64,000 nucleotides of DNA from Salinibacterium sp. NK8237 (GTDB taxonomy: Bacteria > Actinomycetota > Actinomycetes > Actinomycetales > Microbacteriaceae), in contig NZ_JADYWE010000001.1 in the NCBI RefSeq assembly GCF_015864955.1, positions 1,674,001 to 1,738,000 on the forward strand, written 5' to 3'. Shown piece by piece: positions 1 to 8,257 of the stretch (the first letter of the stretch is position 1; each line of letters opens with the position of its first letter). Both the position numbers and the translations under genes were made by a program. The notes under the pieces were generated by a model. It was not told the DNA's origin. It made no database searches and was given only the letters and a program-made list of their open reading frames with translations.

Positions 1-249
1 CCGCTGTTTGCTAAGCAGCGCCCTATAACCTACGGCGCGCTCAGCGAACCCGCACGCGCTAATCAGGCTTGGAAGACCCTTCCGTCGTGGTACGTCGCTG
101 GTGATGAGGACCACAGCATCGCCATCGAAACTCAACTCTGGATGGCCGAGCGCGCCGGTTCCACCCTTACCCGGGTATCGAGCGGACATCTCTCCATGGC
201 CGCCGAACCCGGCACGGTGGCTGGCGTAATCATTCGAGCAGCCGCCTAG
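1..249 (+). CDS. Alpha/beta hydrolase, C-terminal fragment (cut by window start)
   Basis: Frame 1 is open from the first base to a TAG at 247-249 and gives 82 residues. The stretch WYVAGDEDHSIA is the usual acid-residue turn of alpha/beta hydrolases of the EstC/salicylate-esterase type, and the His in SGHLSM about 40 residues later fits the catalytic histidine. The nucleophile Ser and oxyanion part lie outside the window, so substrate cannot be judged. Codon use resembles its neighbours. It is convergent with the Cache-domain gene downstream. Confidence 0.75.
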   Translation, partial: PLFAKQRPITYGALSEPARANQAWKTLPSWYVAGDEDHSIAIETQLWMAERAGSTLTRVSSGHLSMAAEPGTVAGVIIRAAA

Positions 250-262
250 TCGCTCAGACGGA

Positions 263-288
263 GGGGCACTCGACTGGTCGGGTGTCCC
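263..288. terminator. Possible hairpin terminator between convergent genes
   Basis: GGGGCAC (263-269) can pair with GTGTCCC (282-288) with one G-T pair and a 12-base loop, just after the hydrolase stop. There is no clear T tract, so this is a weak call. Confidence 0.35.
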
Positions 289-314
289 TGCATCTCAGCA
301 TTCGCTGACCACAA

Positions 315-1025
315 CTACTCCGCAATAATCTCCAGCGCGACGCCCTCGCAGGCAGTGCGCTCGAGTTCGGCAAGCGCGCCACCGCGCACGGCGTCGCCGG
401 TCGCGTGACGCGGATCCGTCGAGATAACGACGCGGCCGACGCTGTTGACGAGGGTCACTTTGTCGCCGAGTTCGGCGAGCTTGGGCAGCAGCTGCCGTTC
501 GACCGAATCGATCAGCAAATCGAGGCCGGCTACGCCGACGAACGTGCCGTCGATGTGCACGGGCGCGGCGATCGTGATCGTGTATTCGTCACTGCACAGG
601 TAGTCGACATAGGGCCCGGCAACATGACCGCGACCCGTCTCCATCGGCACACGGAACCACTCGAGTTCGCTGTAATCGATGTGCTCTTTGTTCACCGATT
701 GTGCGGCCAAAAGCAGGCGTTTGGGGTCATCGCCCTGCCACCACGAAAGGTGGTTTCGCTCATCCGTCAGCAGCCCAACGGCTGCAATAAACCCGGCACC
801 GTAGATGTGAACATCGGGCAGCGCAACCGTCGCGAGAGCGTGCGGTTCCACTAGCGCGTCAATCTGCTGAGACGAGAGCGGGCCGAGGTTTCCCGATGCC
901 GCGAGCTCGGTGCCGAGCAGAAGTGCGGTGGCTTCGAGGCTGGCAATCGGGGCACTGAAATACTGGGAGACGATGGCCGCCGCGCGAGCTGCTGTGCTCA
1001 TGCCGGTGCTCGTTGCTGTCGTCAT
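315..1025 (-). CDS. Stand-alone Cache (PDC)-domain sensor protein
   Basis: A 236-residue protein with no signal peptide and no membrane segment. Its core (about residues 70-215) has the Cache/PDC layout seen in chemoreceptor and kinase sensor domains: VHIYGAGFI, WW, a YVDY/CSDEYTITIAAPV strand, GTFVGVAGLDLLI, and a late VVISTD. Cache domains normally sit outside the membrane in receptors, so a soluble cytoplasmic copy is unusual. It lies about 100 bp downstream of a GntR/FCD regulator gene on the same strand, next to a divergent polyamine-type ABC importer. A role as ligand-binding partner of that regulator or importer is inference. No strong ribosome site decides the start; an in-frame ATG at 1001 is an alternative. 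Confidence 0.7.
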   Translation of the reverse strand: MTTATSTGMSTAARAAAIVSQYFSAPIASLEATALLLGTELAASGNLGPLSSQQIDALVEPHALATVALPDVHIYGAGFIAAVGLLTDERNHLSWWQGDDPKRLLLAAQSVNKEHIDYSELEWFRVPMETGRGHVAGPYVDYLCSDEYTITIAAPVHIDGTFVGVAGLDLLIDSVERQLLPKLAELGDKVTLVNSVGRVVISTDPRHATGDAVRGGALAELERTACEGVALEIIAE

Positions 1026-1122
1026 CGTTGCGTTGCGCTATCGCTCGTGGTCATCGGGTGCCGCCTACTCTGACTGATCCTGTTCGTGGCATCCTATGCA
1101 CCAGATGCCCTGCACCGCTAGT

Positions 1123-1983
1123 TCAGCGTGATGGAGACTGCAGATCGATGAGCGCATTGATCACGGCATCCACCATGCGTTCGGTGGCCGCAACAGCTTC
1201 GTGGTCATCGCCGGCTTCCACCGCATCCACGACACTGGCCAGCAGCACTGGTTGGGCTCGGCGGGATCTCTCATCCACGTCAATCAGGCGAAGCATGGGC
1301 GACATTTCGGCCTGCAATCGCATCTGTTCACGAGTGAGTCGAGCCGACTGGCTCAGCGCGACGAGTTCGATCTGCGCATCGTCGAGGGTGCTGCGCCACT
1401 GTTCGAGATCTGATTCGTCGAGGCGGGCCAGGCGCGAGCGCACTTGCTGCACCTCGGAGGGCACCGCTCGGCGCGCCGCCAAACGAACGCACGCAGCGGT
1501 AATGGCCGCATAGTGGGCGCCCAAATCACGAAGGGCGACGCGGGATGTTGCGGCCAAGGCGGTGCGAGCGTGGGCTACGGGGTCGGCCGAGTCAGCCACG
1601 AAACTGCCGCCATTGCGACCGCGACGAGTCACCACGAGGCCCTGGCTGCGGAGCGCCAGCAGGGATTCGCGCACGGTGGTCGGCGCTACGCCGAAGCTTC
1701 GAGCGAGGTCGTTTTCGGAGGGAAGACGCTCCCCGGCCCGCAGGTGTCCGCCCGTAATTGCACTGGCGAGACGGCGTTCCACGAGCTCGGCGCGACCGGC
1801 ATCACCAATCGACTGGAAGAGCGCACCCTGCAAGCGGCCGGGCCTCGAGGCATCGCGAGAGCGTGCGGTGTCGTCGGCGACCACCGCACTTTTTCGCGGC
1901 GCGTCTGCCGAGTCGGTCGAGTGCATTGGCCAATTCTCGCACCGATCACCTGAGCCGTTGCCCTTTTGTGACGATTCGGACAC
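1123..1983 (-). CDS. GntR-family (FadR/FCD) transcriptional regulator
   Basis: The winged helix-turn-helix spans about residues 64-130 (ITGGHLRAGERLPSENDLA, then TTVRESLLALRSQGLV and RRGRNGGSFV), typical of GntR. A helical ligand-binding half follows (about 150-280), matching the all-alpha FCD fold. The first 60 residues are low-complexity and hydrophilic; the GTG at 1983 has no good ribosome site, so a start at the in-frame ATG (codon 20) or later is possible. It is transcribed divergently from the polyamine-type importer genes, with about 75 bp between, and is followed by the Cache-domain gene. It most likely controls the importer, and perhaps itself, in response to the imported compound (inference). 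Confidence 0.85.
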   Translation of the reverse strand: MSESSQKGNGSGDRCENWPMHSTDSADAPRKSAVVADDTARSRDASRPGRLQGALFQSIGDAGRAELVERRLASAITGGHLRAGERLPSENDLARSFGVAPTTVRESLLALRSQGLVVTRRGRNGGSFVADSADPVAHARTALAATSRVALRDLGAHYAAITAACVRLAARRAVPSEVQQVRSRLARLDESDLEQWRSTLDDAQIELVALSQSARLTREQMRLQAEMSPMLRLIDVDERSRRAQPVLLASVVDAVEAGDDHEAVAATERMVDAVINALIDLQSPSR

Positions 1984-2057
1984 ACGCTTGAAATATGAAC
2001 TCTGGTTCTATAGGTTTACTCTCACTCAGAGATCGCCGTCGTTCCAAGGAGTCACTC
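1984..2057. promoter_or_regulatory. Divergent promoter region, gntR / potA
   Basis: This 74-bp space separates the regulator from the ABC ATPase and must carry both promoters. It is AT-richer than its surroundings (GGTTCTATAGGTTTA near 2003-2017). CTCTG (about 2000) and CAGAG (about 2029) form a widely spaced inverted pair. No textbook GntR site (TGGT-N-ACCA) is evident. An AAGGAG at 2047-2052 precedes the GTG start at 2058. Confidence 0.5.
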
Positions 2058-3116
2058 GTGCATGCGTCCGCCCAGCAAGCCCCGTCCGCCACGGATCCCA
2101 CTCCTGCGCCCGGCGCCGTCAGTCTCGCCGGTGTCTCCAAGACCTTCGGCGACTTCACCGCGGTCGAGGCCCTTGACCTCGACGTGAAGCCGGGCGAGTT
2201 TCTCTCGATGCTCGGCCCTTCCGGCTCGGGCAAGACCACTGTGCTGCGGATGATCGCTGGCTTCGAAAACGTCACGAGCGGCAGCATCCACCTCAGCGGA
2301 ACTGACGTCACCGCCGTTCCCCCTCACGCGCGCCAGGTCAACACGGTATTTCAGGATTACGCGCTGTTCCCGCACTTCACCATCGCCGAGAACGTCGGTT
2401 ACGGCCTCCGAGTGGCCGGCGTCAGCCGGGCCAAACGGGCAACCCAGGTAGGCGTCGCGCTCGAACAGGTTCGCCTCTCGGCCGTGGCCGATCGCCTCCC
2501 CCACCAACTTTCGGGTGGCCAACGCCAGCGCATCGCTCTGGCTCGCGCGCTCATCCTGCGCCCCCAAGTTTTATTGCTCGACGAACCGCTCGGCGCCCTC
2601 GACAAGCAGTTGCGCGAAGAAATGCAGATCGAGCTCAAGCAGATTCAGCGCGAAGTCGGCATCACGTTCATCTTCGTCACCCACGACCAAGAAGAAGCCC
2701 TCACGCTGAGCGACCGCGTCGCCGTCTTCAATAACGGCCGCGTCGAGCAGGTCGGCACCGCCCGCGAAGTCTACGAATTCCCGGCGACCGAATTCGTCGC
2801 CCGCTTCTTGGGGCTCTCCAACCTCATCCCCGCCGAACTCTCTGCGGATGGCGTGCAATCGAGCGTGCGCCCCGAACGTGTGCGCCTACTCACCGCCGAC
2901 ACCGCGGCGAGCGCCGGCACCGTCTCCCTGCTCGGCACGGTGTCCGAAACCGTCTACACCGGACCAACCACGCGCTTTCTCGTCGATACCGAATCGGGTG
3001 TTCGCGTGATTGCCGAACGAGCCAACGACCATCACCCCTCCGCCGAATCCGCCTTCGCGCGCGGCGACCGGGTGCGCGTCGAATGGACCACCGATCACGC
3101 CTCGCGCATCGGCTAA
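2058..3116 (+). CDS. potA: ABC transporter ATP-binding protein, spermidine/putrescine type (PotA-like)
   Basis: A 352-residue ATPase with Walker A GPSGSGKT (residues 53-60), Q-loop FQDYALFPH, signature LSGGQRQR, Walker B VLLLDEP, H-loop THD, and a C-terminal TOBE-like domain (about 270-352) as in PotA/CysA/MalK importers. The frame is open further upstream, but the GTG at 2058 is chosen because AAGGAG lies six bases before it; the upstream part would give an atypical N-terminus. It is the first gene of a four-gene importer and should energise uptake through the two permeases downstream. The polyamine assignment rests on gene order and family, not on a specificity residue. Confidence 0.88.
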   Translation: MHASAQQAPSATDPTPAPGAVSLAGVSKTFGDFTAVEALDLDVKPGEFLSMLGPSGSGKTTVLRMIAGFENVTSGSIHLSGTDVTAVPPHARQVNTVFQDYALFPHFTIAENVGYGLRVAGVSRAKRATQVGVALEQVRLSAVADRLPHQLSGGQRQRIALARALILRPQVLLLDEPLGALDKQLREEMQIELKQIQREVGITFIFVTHDQEEALTLSDRVAVFNNGRVEQVGTAREVYEFPATEFVARFLGLSNLIPAELSADGVQSSVRPERVRLLTADTAASAGTVSLLGTVSETVYTGPTTRFLVDTESGVRVIAERANDHHPSAESAFARGDRVRVEWTTDHASRIG

Positions 3117-3170
3117 CAGATCACCCCTGCAATACCGGCGATTCCGGCACAACCGGGCCAGCCACATCCA

Positions 3171-3203
3171 CACAGCACAGCACAGCACAGCACAGCACAG
3201 CAC
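3171..3203 (+). repeat. Short tandem repeat, (CACAG)6 plus CAC
   Basis: Six perfect copies of the pentamer CACAG lie between the ATPase stop (3116) and the binding-protein start (3229), ending 15 bases before its AAGGAG ribosome site. Pentamer tracts change length by slippage. Here a change would alter leader length, not a reading frame. Confidence 0.9.
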
Positions 3204-3228
3204 CCACGCATCACATCAAGGAGTAATC

Positions 3229-4407
3229 ATGAGATCCAAGATCATGACCGGCGCAGCGTTCATCGCCGTCGCCGCTCTCGCCCTCACCGGCTGTTCGGCT
3301 GAGGCCGACAGCACCGCAACCGGTGGACTTTCTATCGACGTTCCTGACATCCCCATGCTCGAAGAGTTGGGCGAGATGGAAAGCGAAGTCAACATCGTCG
3401 CGTGGAGCGGCTTCGTTGAGCCGGCATGGTCCGACGAATTCACTGAAGAAACCGGATGCACGGTCAACCGGCGCGTTGCTGGAACCAGCGACGAGATGGT
3501 TCAGCTCATGCGCACGGGCGACTACGACATCGTCTCCGCTTCGGGTGACGCGAGCCTTCGCCTGATCGCCGGTGGCGACGTTCAGCCGATCAACCTTGAC
3601 CTCGTTCCTAACTTCGGTGACGACATCGTTGAGGGCATGAAGGGTCAGATTTATGACACCATCAACGGCCAGTCGTATGGTGTTCCCATTGGTCGCGGCG
3701 CCAACATCCTGCAGTACAACAGCGATGTTGTAACCGAAGAGCCCACGAGCTGGGATGTTGCGTGGGAGCTCGACAGCCCCTACGCCGGCGAGATCATCGC
3801 GTACGACGCACCGATCTACATCGCTGACGCTGCCGTGTACCTGATGGCTCACGAGCCTGACCTCGGCATCACCAACCCGTACGCGCTCGACCAGGAGCAG
3901 CTTGACGCTGCGATCGACCTGCTCAAGCAGCAGAACACGATCGTCTCCGAGTACTGGGCCGACCCTGCCGCACAGATCACCTCGTTCGCCGGTGGAACCA
4001 CCTCACTCGGTACCTCGTGGGAGATCCTGCGCAAGCTCACCGACGACGACAAGTTCAAGAGTGTTCTTCCTGAAGAGGGTTCGACCGGATGGTCGGATGC
4101 GTGGATGATCGCCGCCGAGTCAGAGTCGCCCAACTGTGCCTACGCCTGGGTTGACTACACCAGCTCCGCCGAAGTGAACGGCGCTATCGCCACCAACTTC
4201 GGTATGGCTCCCGCCAACGCTGCTTTCTGCGACACGAGCGACGAAGCCGCAGCACACTGCGAGTACTTCAACGCCACCGACGAAGAGTACTTCAGCAACG
4301 TCTGGTTCTGGACCACCCCCATCGAGCAGTGCATCGATGGCCGCACTGACGTCACCTGCACGAACTTCCAGCAGTGGACGGATGCCTGGCTCTCCGTTAA
4401 GAGCTAA
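3229..4407 (+). CDS. potD: ABC transporter substrate-binding lipoprotein, spermidine/putrescine type (PotD-like)
   Basis: A 392-residue exported protein whose lipobox LTGC ends the signal peptide (Cys about residue 23). The mature part follows the PotD/PotF bilobal pattern: VNIVAWSGFVEPAWSDEF, then TGDYDIVSAS, YGVPIGRGANIL, GTSWEIL and a late NVWFWTTP. The start at 3229 is fixed by AAGGAG at 3218-3223 and by the signal peptide directly following. It sits between the ATPase and two permease genes. Members of this family bind polyamines or related amines; the actual ligand cannot be read from the sequence. Confidence 0.88.
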   Translation: MRSKIMTGAAFIAVAALALTGCSAEADSTATGGLSIDVPDIPMLEELGEMESEVNIVAWSGFVEPAWSDEFTEETGCTVNRRVAGTSDEMVQLMRTGDYDIVSASGDASLRLIAGGDVQPINLDLVPNFGDDIVEGMKGQIYDTINGQSYGVPIGRGANILQYNSDVVTEEPTSWDVAWELDSPYAGEIIAYDAPIYIADAAVYLMAHEPDLGITNPYALDQEQLDAAIDLLKQQNTIVSEYWADPAAQITSFAGGTTSLGTSWEILRKLTDDDKFKSVLPEEGSTGWSDAWMIAAESESPNCAYAWVDYTSSAEVNGAIATNFGMAPANAAFCDTSDEAAAHCEYFNATDEEYFSNVWFWTTPIEQCIDGRTDVTCTNFQQWTDAWLSVKS

Positions 4408-4414
4408 CTAGACC

Positions 4415-4443
4415 GAGGGGTGGGCCTCACCAACCCACCCCTC
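4415..4443 (+). terminator. Intra-operon hairpin after the binding-protein gene
   Basis: GAGGGGTGGG (4415-4424) pairs perfectly with CCCACCCCTC (4434-4443) around a 9-base loop, starting 8 bases after the potD stop. No T tract follows. Such hairpins commonly protect the binding-protein transcript or attenuate read-through, giving more binding protein than permease. Confidence 0.75.
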
Positions 4444-4516
4444 GCCCCTTCATCCTTCGCTCGACCAGCAAGCTTCGACCAGCAGCTCCCCACACGCACC
4501 AACCGATCGGACTCCC

Positions 4517-5344
4517 ATGAATCGCCGCGCGCAACTCTCGGCACTGCTGGCGCTGCCCATGCTGTGGCTCATCGGCATCTACATTTTCTCGCTCGTCATG
4601 CTTCTTGTGACGGCGTTCTGGGTGACCGACCCGTTCACCTCCAAAGTGAAACCGGGCTTCACTCTCCGCAATTTTGAGCAGATCATCGCGAACCCCGCGT
4701 ATGCCACCACCTCGCTGCGCACTCTCGGCATCGCCCTCGCGGTCACGGTGTTGAGCATCCTGATCTCGGTTCCGCTCGGCATCTTCATGGCGAAGGTCGC
4801 CTCACCCAAACTGCGCGCCATTCTGGCTGTCGCGATCACTCTCCCGCTCTGGGCCGGTTACCTCGTGAAGATTCTGGCCATGCGCATCACCTTCACCGAA
4901 GAAGGCTTCTTCAACTCAATGCTTGGACCGCTCGGCATCAGCGGCCCCGGCTTCAGCATCGTCACCGTCGTGCTGACGCTCACCTATCTGTGGCTGCCGT
5001 ACATGGCCGTGCCGGTGTACACCGCGATCCGCCAGCTGCCACCGAACCTGTTCGACGCGTCGTCTGACCTAGGCGCTGGGGCCGGATTCACGATCCGCAC
5101 CGTGGTTCTCCCTCTTATTAAGCCCGCCATCATCGCCGGCTCCATCTTTACGTTCTCGCTGAGCCTCGGCGACTACATCGCCGCCAAGTTCGTCGGTGGG
5201 TCAACGCAGATGATCGGCAGCATCATCGCCTCGAACATCAACCTGAACCCTCCGATCGCCGCCGCATTCTCGCTCGTGCCGATCGCCTTTGTTGTCATCT
5301 ACCTCGTCAGCGTGCAGCGCACCGGCGCACTAGAACGGATGTGA
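4517..5344 (+). CDS. potB: ABC transporter permease, spermidine/putrescine type (PotB-like)
   Basis: A 275-residue integral membrane protein with about six hydrophobic segments and the cytoplasmic EAA-loop region (FDASSDLGAGAGFTIRTVVLPLIKPAI, in parts, about residues 178-205) that contacts the ATPase. It belongs to the PotB/PotH branch. No strong ribosome site is seen before the ATG, but the first membrane helix begins directly after it. It is followed seven bases later by the second permease gene. Confidence 0.88.
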   Translation: MNRRAQLSALLALPMLWLIGIYIFSLVMLLVTAFWVTDPFTSKVKPGFTLRNFEQIIANPAYATTSLRTLGIALAVTVLSILISVPLGIFMAKVASPKLRAILAVAITLPLWAGYLVKILAMRITFTEEGFFNSMLGPLGISGPGFSIVTVVLTLTYLWLPYMAVPVYTAIRQLPPNLFDASSDLGAGAGFTIRTVVLPLIKPAIIAGSIFTFSLSLGDYIAAKFVGGSTQMIGSIIASNINLNPPIAAAFSLVPIAFVVIYLVSVQRTGALERM

Positions 5345-5351
5345 TGCCGCC

Positions 5352-6164
5352 ATGTTGAGACTCTCCCTCGGCGCCAAGTTCACCCTCGGCACTATCGTCG
5401 CGATTGCCCTCGCGTTCATGTACATCCCGCTGTTTCTCGTCGTGATCAACTCCTTCAGCGCCGCGCGCCTATCGAGCTGGCCGATCGCCGAGTTCTCCAC
5501 CATCTGGTGGGAGAAGGCGTTCGTGAGCGAACCCATCCGGGCCGCCCTGCTCAACTCGGTAATCGTGGGCCTCGGCGCAACGACAATCGCCCTCATCCTC
5601 GGCACGCTCGTGGCCTTCGCCCTGCAGCGCTACACCTTCTTCGGCAAGCAGACCGTGAACCTGCTCGTCGTGCTACCAATCGCCCTACCCGGCATCGTGA
5701 CCGGTGTCGCCCTCAACAACACCTATAACCAGGTGCTCGAACCGATCGGCATTGAGGTCGGATACTTCGGCATGATCATCGCCCACGGCACCTTCTGCAT
5801 TGTCATGGTCTTCAACAACGTGCTCGCCCGCTTGCGCCGCATCAACCCCAGCATCGAAGAAGCCTCCCGCGACCTCGGAGCGACCCCGCTGCAGACGTTC
5901 CGGCTCGTGACGTTCCCGCAGTTCCGCAGCGCCTTCGTTGCCGGCGCGATTCTCGCTTTCGCGCTGAGCTTCGACGAAGTTGTGGTCACGATCTTCACGG
6001 CCCCGCCCGGAGTCGACACCCTGCCGCTCTGGATCATGAACCAGATGGCACGACCCAACGAGGCATCCCTCGTCAACGTCGTGGCAACCGTCGTGATTCT
6101 CGCGTCGTTCATTCCCGTGTGGGTCTCGCAACGCCTCGCCCGCGGAGCCGACGAGCGCGAGTAG
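5352..6164 (+). CDS. potC: ABC transporter permease, spermidine/putrescine type (PotC-like)
   Basis: A 270-residue membrane protein, six predicted helices, with an EAA loop (SIEEASRDLGATPLQTFRLVTFPQ in parts, about 170-195) and the PotC/PotI-like end FDEVVVTIF...PLWIMNQ. It pairs with the upstream permease to form the channel of the importer. It ends 40 bp before the convergent amino acid permease gene; that space is very GC-rich without a clean hairpin. Confidence 0.88.
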   Translation: MLRLSLGAKFTLGTIVAIALAFMYIPLFLVVINSFSAARLSSWPIAEFSTIWWEKAFVSEPIRAALLNSVIVGLGATTIALILGTLVAFALQRYTFFGKQTVNLLVVLPIALPGIVTGVALNNTYNQVLEPIGIEVGYFGMIIAHGTFCIVMVFNNVLARLRRINPSIEEASRDLGATPLQTFRLVTFPQFRSAFVAGAILAFALSFDEVVVTIFTAPPGVDTLPLWIMNQMARPNEASLVNVVATVVILASFIPVWVSQRLARGADERE

Positions 6165-6204
6165 CGGATGTCGGACGCGGGCGGGCGCGGCGCGAGCCTG
6201 CCGG

Positions 6205-7494
6205 TCAGCTCTGCGAGCGCGTGCGCATGCGAACCGTCACGACCTGAGCCGCGACAATGGCGGCCGCCACCACAGCGGCCACGATCACTGTAAAGAGATC
6301 GCTCTGAACCTTAAGAACCGTGAACGGGATCAGGATGGCGAGATCCAGCACGATGGTCAGCACCGGCAACCATATCCGGGCCTCAATCTTCGCCCGCAGT
6401 CGGCGGATAACACCCCACTGCACCGCCATATCCATCGTCAGATAGAGAAAGACACCCATCGACGCAATCTGGCTGAGATCGAGAAACACGGTGACGAGAA
6501 TCGCCAGCCCGGCAGTGATGATCATGGGCTGGTGGGGAACCGACTTCGGCAGCGACGGAGCCTGCTTCATCTCCTGCAGCATCCCGTACAGCCGTGACAC
6601 TGAATACAGACTCGCGAGCAGCCCCGAGAGCGTCGCGACCACGGCGATCACAACGGTGATGCCGACACCCCACGCGCCGAAGAAGGGCTCCGCCGCTTGC
6701 GCCAATGCGTAGTTGCGAGCATCCACCGCTCCACTCGCACCGATACTCGAACCAACGGACACCGTGATCAGCAGATACAGCACGGTGCAGATCGCAAGCG
6801 AGATAAGGATCGAGCGAGCAATGTTTCGCTTCGGATCGCGAAGATCATCGCCCTGATTAGTGATTGTGGTGAAGCCCTTATAGGCGAGAACGCACAGCGT
6901 TGTTCCTGCGAGCACTCCGACCATGCTGATGGGGTCTCCGGATGACTTCGCTAAGAAACCGTCGCCGCCGACGGCGACACCGAGCAGCCCCGCAATCGCG
7001 AGCACCGCGATGCCGAGTATCTTGGCGACCGCGGTGATGGTTGCCGAGCGCTCGACGAGAGTATTGCCGACGAAGTTCACAATCGCCGCGGCAGCGATTG
7101 CGGCAACACCCAAGATGGGAACCAGAATCACAGAATCTTGCAGCCCAAACGGTCGCAGCAGGTAGGTGCCGAAGGTTCGCGCCAACAGGCTCTCAGCCAC
7201 CACCATTGAGACGTACATGAAAAGCGAGAACGAGCCGGCGGCGACACCGGGGCCGTAGGCGTCCTTCAGCAACATCGCGATTCCGCCCGAGGACGGGTTC
7301 ACGCTCGAATAGCGCACGTAGGAGTAGGAGCTGATAGCGGCGACTATCGCGCCGAGCAAGAACGCGAGCGGGAAGAAGTCTCCAGCGAACTCCGCGACCT
7401 GGCCGACGAGAGCGAAAATTCCCGCGCCGATCATCACCCCCGTGCCTAAGGACACTGAGCCCATGAGCGAAATTTTGTCTGTGCGAGTAGCCAT
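6205..7494 (-). CDS. APC-family amino acid/polyamine permease
   Basis: A 429-residue protein with about twelve hydrophobic segments. The opening SLGTGVMIGAGIFALVGQ is the substrate-site helix 1 signature (GxGIF) of the amino acid-polyamine-organocation superfamily, and KGFTTITNQGDDLRDPKRNI matches the conserved helix 6 / loop 6-7 region. The start at 7494 is preferred over an in-frame ATG 48 bases upstream because GAAAGG lies eight bases before it. It faces the polyamine-type importer tail to tail. Substrate is unknown. Confidence 0.85.
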   Translation of the reverse strand: MATRTDKISLMGSVSLGTGVMIGAGIFALVGQVAEFAGDFFPLAFLLGAIVAAISSYSYVRYSSVNPSSGGIAMLLKDAYGPGVAAGSFSLFMYVSMVVAESLLARTFGTYLLRPFGLQDSVILVPILGVAAIAAAAIVNFVGNTLVERSATITAVAKILGIAVLAIAGLLGVAVGGDGFLAKSSGDPISMVGVLAGTTLCVLAYKGFTTITNQGDDLRDPKRNIARSILISLAICTVLYLLITVSVGSSIGASGAVDARNYALAQAAEPFFGAWGVGITVVIAVVATLSGLLASLYSVSRLYGMLQEMKQAPSLPKSVPHQPMIITAGLAILVTVFLDLSQIASMGVFLYLTMDMAVQWGVIRRLRAKIEARIWLPVLTIVLDLAILIPFTVLKVQSDLFTVIVAAVVAAAIVAAQVVTVRMRTRSQS

Positions 7495-7546
7495 ACAAAT
7501 ACCTTTCCGTTCCCAAGCCAATTGAGCAATGCACGATGGCAAGGGC

Positions 7547-7566
7547 CCGCCGCCCGAGAACGGCGG
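7547..7566 (-). terminator. Hairpin after the DUF305 gene
   Basis: CCGCCG (7547-7552) and CGGCGG (7561-7566) flank an 8-base loop. The structure begins 12 bases after the DUF305 stop on the minus strand. It is short but GC-only; no T tract. Confidence 0.45.
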
Positions 7567-7577
7567 ACCCCACGTCG

Positions 7578-8168
7578 CTATAGCGAACTAATGATGCTCC
7601 GCATGAGCGAAATTTCGGTGGTCTGCGCATCCATGATCTTCTGGGCAAGAGCAAGGACATCCGCATTTTGTCCCGAATCGATTTCCAGCTCAGCCATGTC
7701 GATAGCGCCCTCGTGATGCACAATCATCTGCTCGAGGAACAAGCGAGACGCATCGTCTCCGTCTGCTGCTTCGAGGTCGGCCATGTCGGAGTCGCTCATC
7801 ATCCCGTCGCCGTGACCCATGCCGTCCATACCGTCTGTCATCCCAACACCCCAGCCCTCTATCCACGAGGTCATGAGCTCGATCTCGGGGCCTTGAACTG
7901 CCTTGATCTCTTGGGCGAGCGTCACCACGCGCTCGTCGATGCCGTCTTTCTCCAACACCATGTCAGCCATCTCAACTGCCTGTTCGTGGTGCGGAATCAT
8001 CATGGCCGTGAACATGACATCCGCGCTGTTCGCATCAGCGATCGTGACCGAATCCGTGGGCGATGCGTCCGGACTTTGACCAGATTGGGTCATAGCGTTT
8101 GCGCAGCCCGAGAGCGCGAGCAGTGCAGTCAGGGCAATTGCGGCCGTAGCCGAGGAACGAATTTTCAT
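7578..8168 (-). CDS. DUF305 lipoprotein, Met/His-rich
   Basis: A 196-residue lipoprotein: signal peptide with lipobox LSGC (Cys22), then two halves of the DUF305 four-helix fold, each with a paired-histidine motif, MMIPHHEQAVEMA (His60-His61) and MIVHHEGAIDMA (His151-His152). Between them is a Met/His/Asp-rich loop (about residues 109-129). DUF305 proteins are ferritin-like and are often found with copper genes; metal binding at the cell surface is a reasonable inference, but no copper pump or regulator is in this window. The gene upstream encodes a DUF6153-like membrane protein. Confidence 0.88.
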   Translation of the reverse strand: MKIRSSATAAIALTALLALSGCANAMTQSGQSPDASPTDSVTIADANSADVMFTAMMIPHHEQAVEMADMVLEKDGIDERVVTLAQEIKAVQGPEIELMTSWIEGWGVGMTDGMDGMGHGDGMMSDSDMADLEAADGDDASRLFLEQMIVHHEGAIDMAELEIDSGQNADVLALAQKIMDAQTTEISLMRSIISSL

Positions 8169-8257
8169 CTCTCAAGTTCTCCAAATTAGTCATTAAAGGC
8201 GCGCGACCAGAACGGTCCCGCGTATGGCGCGTCGAAACGAAATCGACAGTGCGCCTC

